The notes below the pieces were generated by a model, which saw nothing but the letters and a program-made list of their open reading frames with translations, was not told the DNA's origin and searched no databases. The translations under genes were made by a program, and so were the position numbers. Below, piece after piece: positions 27,450-30,721 of a stretch of 30,721 bases of DNA (within the stretch, counting starts at the first letter, position 1; every line of letters starts with the position of its first letter). Location: positions 1 through 30,721 of IMG/VR virus record IMGVR_UViG_3300044655_000748. One strand, given 5' to 3'. The DNA is from a virus.

Positions 27450-28325
27450 TTAAAGTCCACAATATCCGCTATCGCATTCGTTGAAATCATCATCAAACAT
27501 TTCAAATTGAAAATTATAAGATTTAATTTTTTCATAAGAAACTTTTAAATTCCAACTTCTGTCGTTATAAACTTTTCGAGATTCAATTTCTCTATCAATA
27601 AACCATTGAAATTTATTTGGGTGTTTGTCTGACATAAATTTTAAAAAATGAACTTCTCTATGAAAACAACCTATGCAGTTATTATGAACTGCAAAAGTAA
27701 CTGGCTTTCCTTTCCAATATTCAATAACATTGTCTTTAAAAATAGCGTCTTTAATTAACGGAAAAGATGGTTTTTGCCACTCAACGTTTTTCCATTTATT
27801 TCTTCCATTAGATGATTGACCTACAATAGTTTTAAATTCACTTAAACCATTTTTATTTAATTTATCAATCATATTTTTTGCTCTTGACTGCTCATTTGCT
27901 CTAAATCCAATTCTAAATTCAGCAGGTTCATTAATTTTATTGTGCCACCAATCAAAAATTGGTTTTAATTTCATTTCAGTTGTGCAAAACCTCATAGTTG
28001 GATTTGGAATATATACTACTTTATCTCCATTTTGTCTTGGTTTTCTTTCAATAACCTTATCAAATGATTTTCCTGCAACCCAATCTATTTTATAGCCTAT
28101 AAATTGTTCAAGTTCAATAATAGTTTTAATTATTAAATCATCCTCTAGAGTACCTATAAATTCCTTGCCTATTTTATCACTTACCATTTGTCTGACTTTT
28201 GCATCGGGATATTGACATTTAATATCGTCAGTAGTTACTAAAGCAAAAACATTGTAATCCGCTGGATAGTTTGCAGCGATAAAAGCTGAGGTCTGACCTC
28301 CAGAAATGCTATTTACTGTTTTCAT
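27450..28325 (-). CDS. PAPS reductase-like PP-loop ATPase
   Basis: The 291-residue protein opens with the PP-loop SISGGQTSAF (6-15) of the adenine-nucleotide alpha hydrolase superfamily. It has MRFCTTEMKLKP, typical of PAPS/APS reductase-like proteins. It adds NNCIGCFHRE and a C-terminal CDSGYCGL, two Cys pairs that could hold a metal cluster. Phage members are linked by analogy to sulfur chemistry or DNA modification (DndC-like), but the substrate here is unknown. The gene is strikingly more AT-rich than the helicase and primase on either side, a sign of recent acquisition. It lies 2 bases after the primase gene. Confidence 0.8.
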   Translation of the reverse strand: MKTVNSISGGQTSAFIAANYPADYNVFALVTTDDIKCQYPDAKVRQMVSDKIGKEFIGTLEDDLIIKTIIELEQFIGYKIDWVAGKSFDKVIERKPRQNGDKVVYIPNPTMRFCTTEMKLKPIFDWWHNKINEPAEFRIGFRANEQSRAKNMIDKLNKNGLSEFKTIVGQSSNGRNKWKNVEWQKPSFPLIKDAIFKDNVIEYWKGKPVTFAVHNNCIGCFHREVHFLKFMSDKHPNKFQWFIDREIESRKVYNDRSWNLKVSYEKIKSYNFQFEMFDDDFNECDSGYCGL

Positions 28326-28327
28326 GT

Positions 28328-30658
28328 TTAAAAAAATATTTCGTCGTTGTTATCGACTTGGTTAGTATCAGTTTTAATTGTAAACCAACGGAAGCCGTTT
28401 GAGTTTCCGCTTAGGTATTCGGCCCCTATAAAGTTGCAGTATTTCTGCACCCAAATGTTAAACTTTTTATTTGTGAGCCATTTTTTAAAGTCTTGATATT
28501 CATTTGTAAAATTGATATAATACAAAGACTTCTCAAGCCTATCGTTGTGAGGTACGTTTTCGATGTCTTTTATCCATTCTAAAAATTCCATTGAAGTTTC
28601 GGCTATAAATTTCCTCATCTTAATGTTTTTAGCGTTTTGAGGTACAAGTCCGAGTTTTAAGTAGCACTGCAAACAATAAACCATATAATTATCAAAGCGT
28701 TGGAAGTCGTTAAGCTCCCAGTCATCAAACAACTGGCGGTCGAACTCATCGTAAGGCGTCAAGGCTTTACCGTAGTATTGAGCGAATTCAATCTCAAAGC
28801 GTCTTCGGTCATGCGAATTGCCCTCGCCTTTAATTGCGTAGTTAGTCGATATTACAAGTTTCGGACTTTCCTCAACTTTTAATTTAATAGCGTCTTTGTT
28901 TTTACGCTCCAAAGTCATTCCTTCGGTTACCAAACTAAATTTGCTTTCAAAGTCAAAGTTTTGTTTGACGTCGTCAAATACCAGTACTTGCGTTTCGGGG
29001 CTGACTGTTTGATAAGGGAATGACTTTTTATCGTCGAACGTCTTACCATCCAATATACTCACTTTACGAATTTGTCTAAGGCCCTGCACAAATAGTCCTT
29101 TACCTGTTCCGCCTTCAGGATTTTCACTTATAACCTCATCATTTAAGATTATTGCCTTATTATTCATTTTATTTTTATAAGTACTCAAAAGATAGCCTAT
29201 AACGCACTCAATTGGCAGCGGCTCATTATTACTTATATTTTTAATAAAAGTAGCGTATTCGTTCTCGTATTGCTCCAAATGGACATAATCACGCCCAATA
29301 ATCTGAGACTTCCAAACGTAGCCATCCACATCGATAAAATCAACTAATCGGGTTGTGTCTTTGGTAACTTCTAAAATGCCGTTTTCAAATGCGATGTAAG
29401 ACTTTGTTTTAGTGTCTTGGAGCATTAGAAGCTCGACGCTTTCAATCATGGATAAATAAGTCTCGCTGAAAATGTTTTGAAACGAGGCGCAGTAATTCCA
29501 AACATCCCACTCGTTACGTTCCAATAAATAATTTAACACAAAGTCCTTAATTTTTTCGGCTGAGGTCTCCACAACTTTGTTGGAGCTGACATAAATCCAA
29601 GAGGCTTTTTGAGCGTCGCTTTGGAAGTACTTTTTAAAACCGTTTCGCTCCAAAAATAATTTATACTTAAGATTGTCAATCTTTAATTTATTTTTATCCG
29701 TATAACACCAAAAGTCGTCGTGTTCTGCTACTTCCTTTATTTCGTCGAAAGTACCCTCCGTGATACCGTATTTCTCTATTACTTCCTTTTTACCCCTTTT
29801 TAAATCAACTTTAATACTATTTATTTTCTCATAGTTCTCAAAGTATTTGGTATCAAAATTGCGCTTTTTATATGCGCTTTTAATTGTGGTCTTTGCCTCC
29901 TGTTCTGAAAACTCGCCAATTACTACATTGTTTAAAATATACATCTCGCAATTGTACTGGCTTATTCCGTACTCGCAAAATGCACCCGCTAAATCAAAAA
30001 TATAAGAGTTGCGTTCTCCTTCAACAAAATCCTTTGACCAATTCCACGACATTATTTTCGCAATTATTTTGTCCTCGTCAGTAATTGGAACAAGTGGCGT
30101 TCTCTCGCTTACATTAAAACCCTCGTCTTTTAAAATTGGCTCAAAGGTTTGGGCCTCCATATTGACATAGATATTTGGATCGTAAGACTCAAAGCAAACA
30201 CGGTCAACATTTGAATTGACAATGTCAAAATAGTCGTATTCAAATTTTTTATAAAACTCCTTAAATACTTTCGGGTGTGTGTCCTTAGTCAACTCATCAC
30301 TAACTTTTATAACCCCTTTTATTCCTTTACCACTTGGGGATATAAATAAAAGTAAAAAGTGAGGGTTTGACTTGAGCAGCTCCAGTTGTTCGTGCATTAC
30401 CTCAACGCTTGGATACTTGTCAAAGTCGACGACCATAAGTCCCGAATGCTTTTGAAGTGAACTTGAGTTGCGCTCGGTAAACGTACCCGCAAAAATAATG
30501 CAGGGCAAATTGTTTTTGAGCTTGTCGTTGCCGTTTCTAATTTGTTCGACAAGTTCTTTGGATGTCCCCTTTTGTATTCTCTTGACAATCTTATCAAGTG
30601 GAACGTGAAACGGTACGTCTTTGGACTTATATAAGTCCTTAAAAACTGATACTATCAT
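28328..30658 (-). CDS. Primase-helicase (BT4734/VirE-like N-terminus, D5-like helicase)
   Basis: The 776-residue protein combines two activities. Residues 50-165 form a BT4734/VirE-like primase domain with VVDFD (76-80), SPSGKG (107-112) and the Asp in NVDRVCF (151-157). Residues 195-265 look like a PriCT-type linker. Residues about 470-700 are an SF3/D5-like helicase with Walker A ENPEGGTGKG (512-521), Walker B VLVFDD (558-563), sensor ISTN (603-606) and an Arg-rich DRRRF (617-621). It should prime and open the phage DNA, handing synthesis to host polymerase. The ATG at 30658 follows a conserved hairpin leader. A second allele of its first 158 codons occupies 1-475. Confidence 0.93.
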   Translation of the reverse strand: MIVSVFKDLYKSKDVPFHVPLDKIVKRIQKGTSKELVEQIRNGNDKLKNNLPCIIFAGTFTERNSSSLQKHSGLMVVDFDKYPSVEVMHEQLELLKSNPHFLLLFISPSGKGIKGVIKVSDELTKDTHPKVFKEFYKKFEYDYFDIVNSNVDRVCFESYDPNIYVNMEAQTFEPILKDEGFNVSERTPLVPITDEDKIIAKIMSWNWSKDFVEGERNSYIFDLAGAFCEYGISQYNCEMYILNNVVIGEFSEQEAKTTIKSAYKKRNFDTKYFENYEKINSIKVDLKRGKKEVIEKYGITEGTFDEIKEVAEHDDFWCYTDKNKLKIDNLKYKLFLERNGFKKYFQSDAQKASWIYVSSNKVVETSAEKIKDFVLNYLLERNEWDVWNYCASFQNIFSETYLSMIESVELLMLQDTKTKSYIAFENGILEVTKDTTRLVDFIDVDGYVWKSQIIGRDYVHLEQYENEYATFIKNISNNEPLPIECVIGYLLSTYKNKMNNKAIILNDEVISENPEGGTGKGLFVQGLRQIRKVSILDGKTFDDKKSFPYQTVSPETQVLVFDDVKQNFDFESKFSLVTEGMTLERKNKDAIKLKVEESPKLVISTNYAIKGEGNSHDRRRFEIEFAQYYGKALTPYDEFDRQLFDDWELNDFQRFDNYMVYCLQCYLKLGLVPQNAKNIKMRKFIAETSMEFLEWIKDIENVPHNDRLEKSLYYINFTNEYQDFKKWLTNKKFNIWVQKYCNFIGAEYLSGNSNGFRWFTIKTDTNQVDNNDEIFF

Positions 30659-30721
30659 TTGATTTTGTTTTAAAAAATAAGGCCCGATTACCAGCGGTGG
30701 TAGTCGCGTGGTAATCAGACC
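30184..30721. repeat. Right copy of diverged terminal direct repeat
   Basis: It is the counterpart of 1-538 at a constant offset of 30183, without insertions or deletions. The window ends exactly at the outer edge of the hairpin stem (30709-30721 is the outer arm). Confidence 0.93.
30672..30721 (-). promoter_or_regulatory. Terminator-like leader hairpin upstream of primase (right copy)
   Basis: The arms are 30709-30721 and 30681-30693, followed on the minus strand by TTATTTTTT. It is identical to the left copy over its whole length. Confidence 0.7.

Noticed and set aside
1-30721. tRNA genes, CRISPR arrays, insertion sequences, integrase or repressor genes
   Set aside because: I looked for these and saw nothing I could support. 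A subtle tRNA could be missed by eye.

Overview
The window looks like an essentially complete genome of a small tailed phage (siphovirus type) that infects a member of the Bacteroidota, probably a flavobacterium-like host. Every credible gene lies on the minus strand, so transcription runs from high to low coordinates. The host call rests on several points. The primase-helicase has a BT4734/VirE-like N-terminus. Start codons follow AT-rich leaders with no Shine-Dalgarno. Candidate promoters fit the Bacteroidota pattern TTG-N17-23-TAnnTTTG. Several small protein families are typical of Bacteroidota phages. TAA, TAG and TGA all act as stops. I see no integrase, repressor, tRNA, rRNA, CRISPR array or insertion sequence, so a lytic life style is likely.

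Bases 1-538 and 30184-30721 align without gaps but differ at 29 positions, mostly silent third codon positions. The window therefore appears to run once round a circular or circularly permuted genome of about 30.18 kb and to re-enter the primase gene on a second natural allele.

Layout in transcription order. (1) Replication, 30658-26153: primase-helicase, PAPS-reductase-like PP-loop protein, SF2 helicase. (2) Small early/middle genes, 26046-23594: VRR-NUC nuclease, DUF3310 protein, a sigma-factor-like protein and a zinc-finger protein, leading into the packaging genes. (3) Packaging and virion, 23618-7029: small and large terminase, tail chaperone with a probable -1 frameshift, tail completion and HK97 gp10-like proteins, two tail-tip proteins, tape measure, XkdF-like protease, major capsid, tail tube, portal, connector, BppU-like protein and tail fibre. 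(4) Lysis, 7032-4542: small protein, holin, XhlA-like protein, GH24 endolysin, metallophosphoesterase, and a candidate unimolecular spanin. (5) Accessory and replication block, 4430-766: many very small overlapping genes, an Ala-rich repeat protein, a DnaA domain IV-like protein and an SSB-like protein, ending in a strong terminator.

The phage has no DNA polymerase of its own. It probably combines its primase-helicase, SSB and DnaA-like protein with the host replisome. Regulation seems to use host-type promoters (4466-4496, 26144-26175, 578-611), terminator-like hairpins, and a leader motif placed exactly 7 bases before the start codons of three structural genes. The phage sigma-like protein is a candidate to read that motif. 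The most interesting points are the diverged terminal repeat with its invariant hairpin, the dual-coded frameshift region, the shared leader motif, the unusual order of virion genes, and a chain of tiny overlapping genes.
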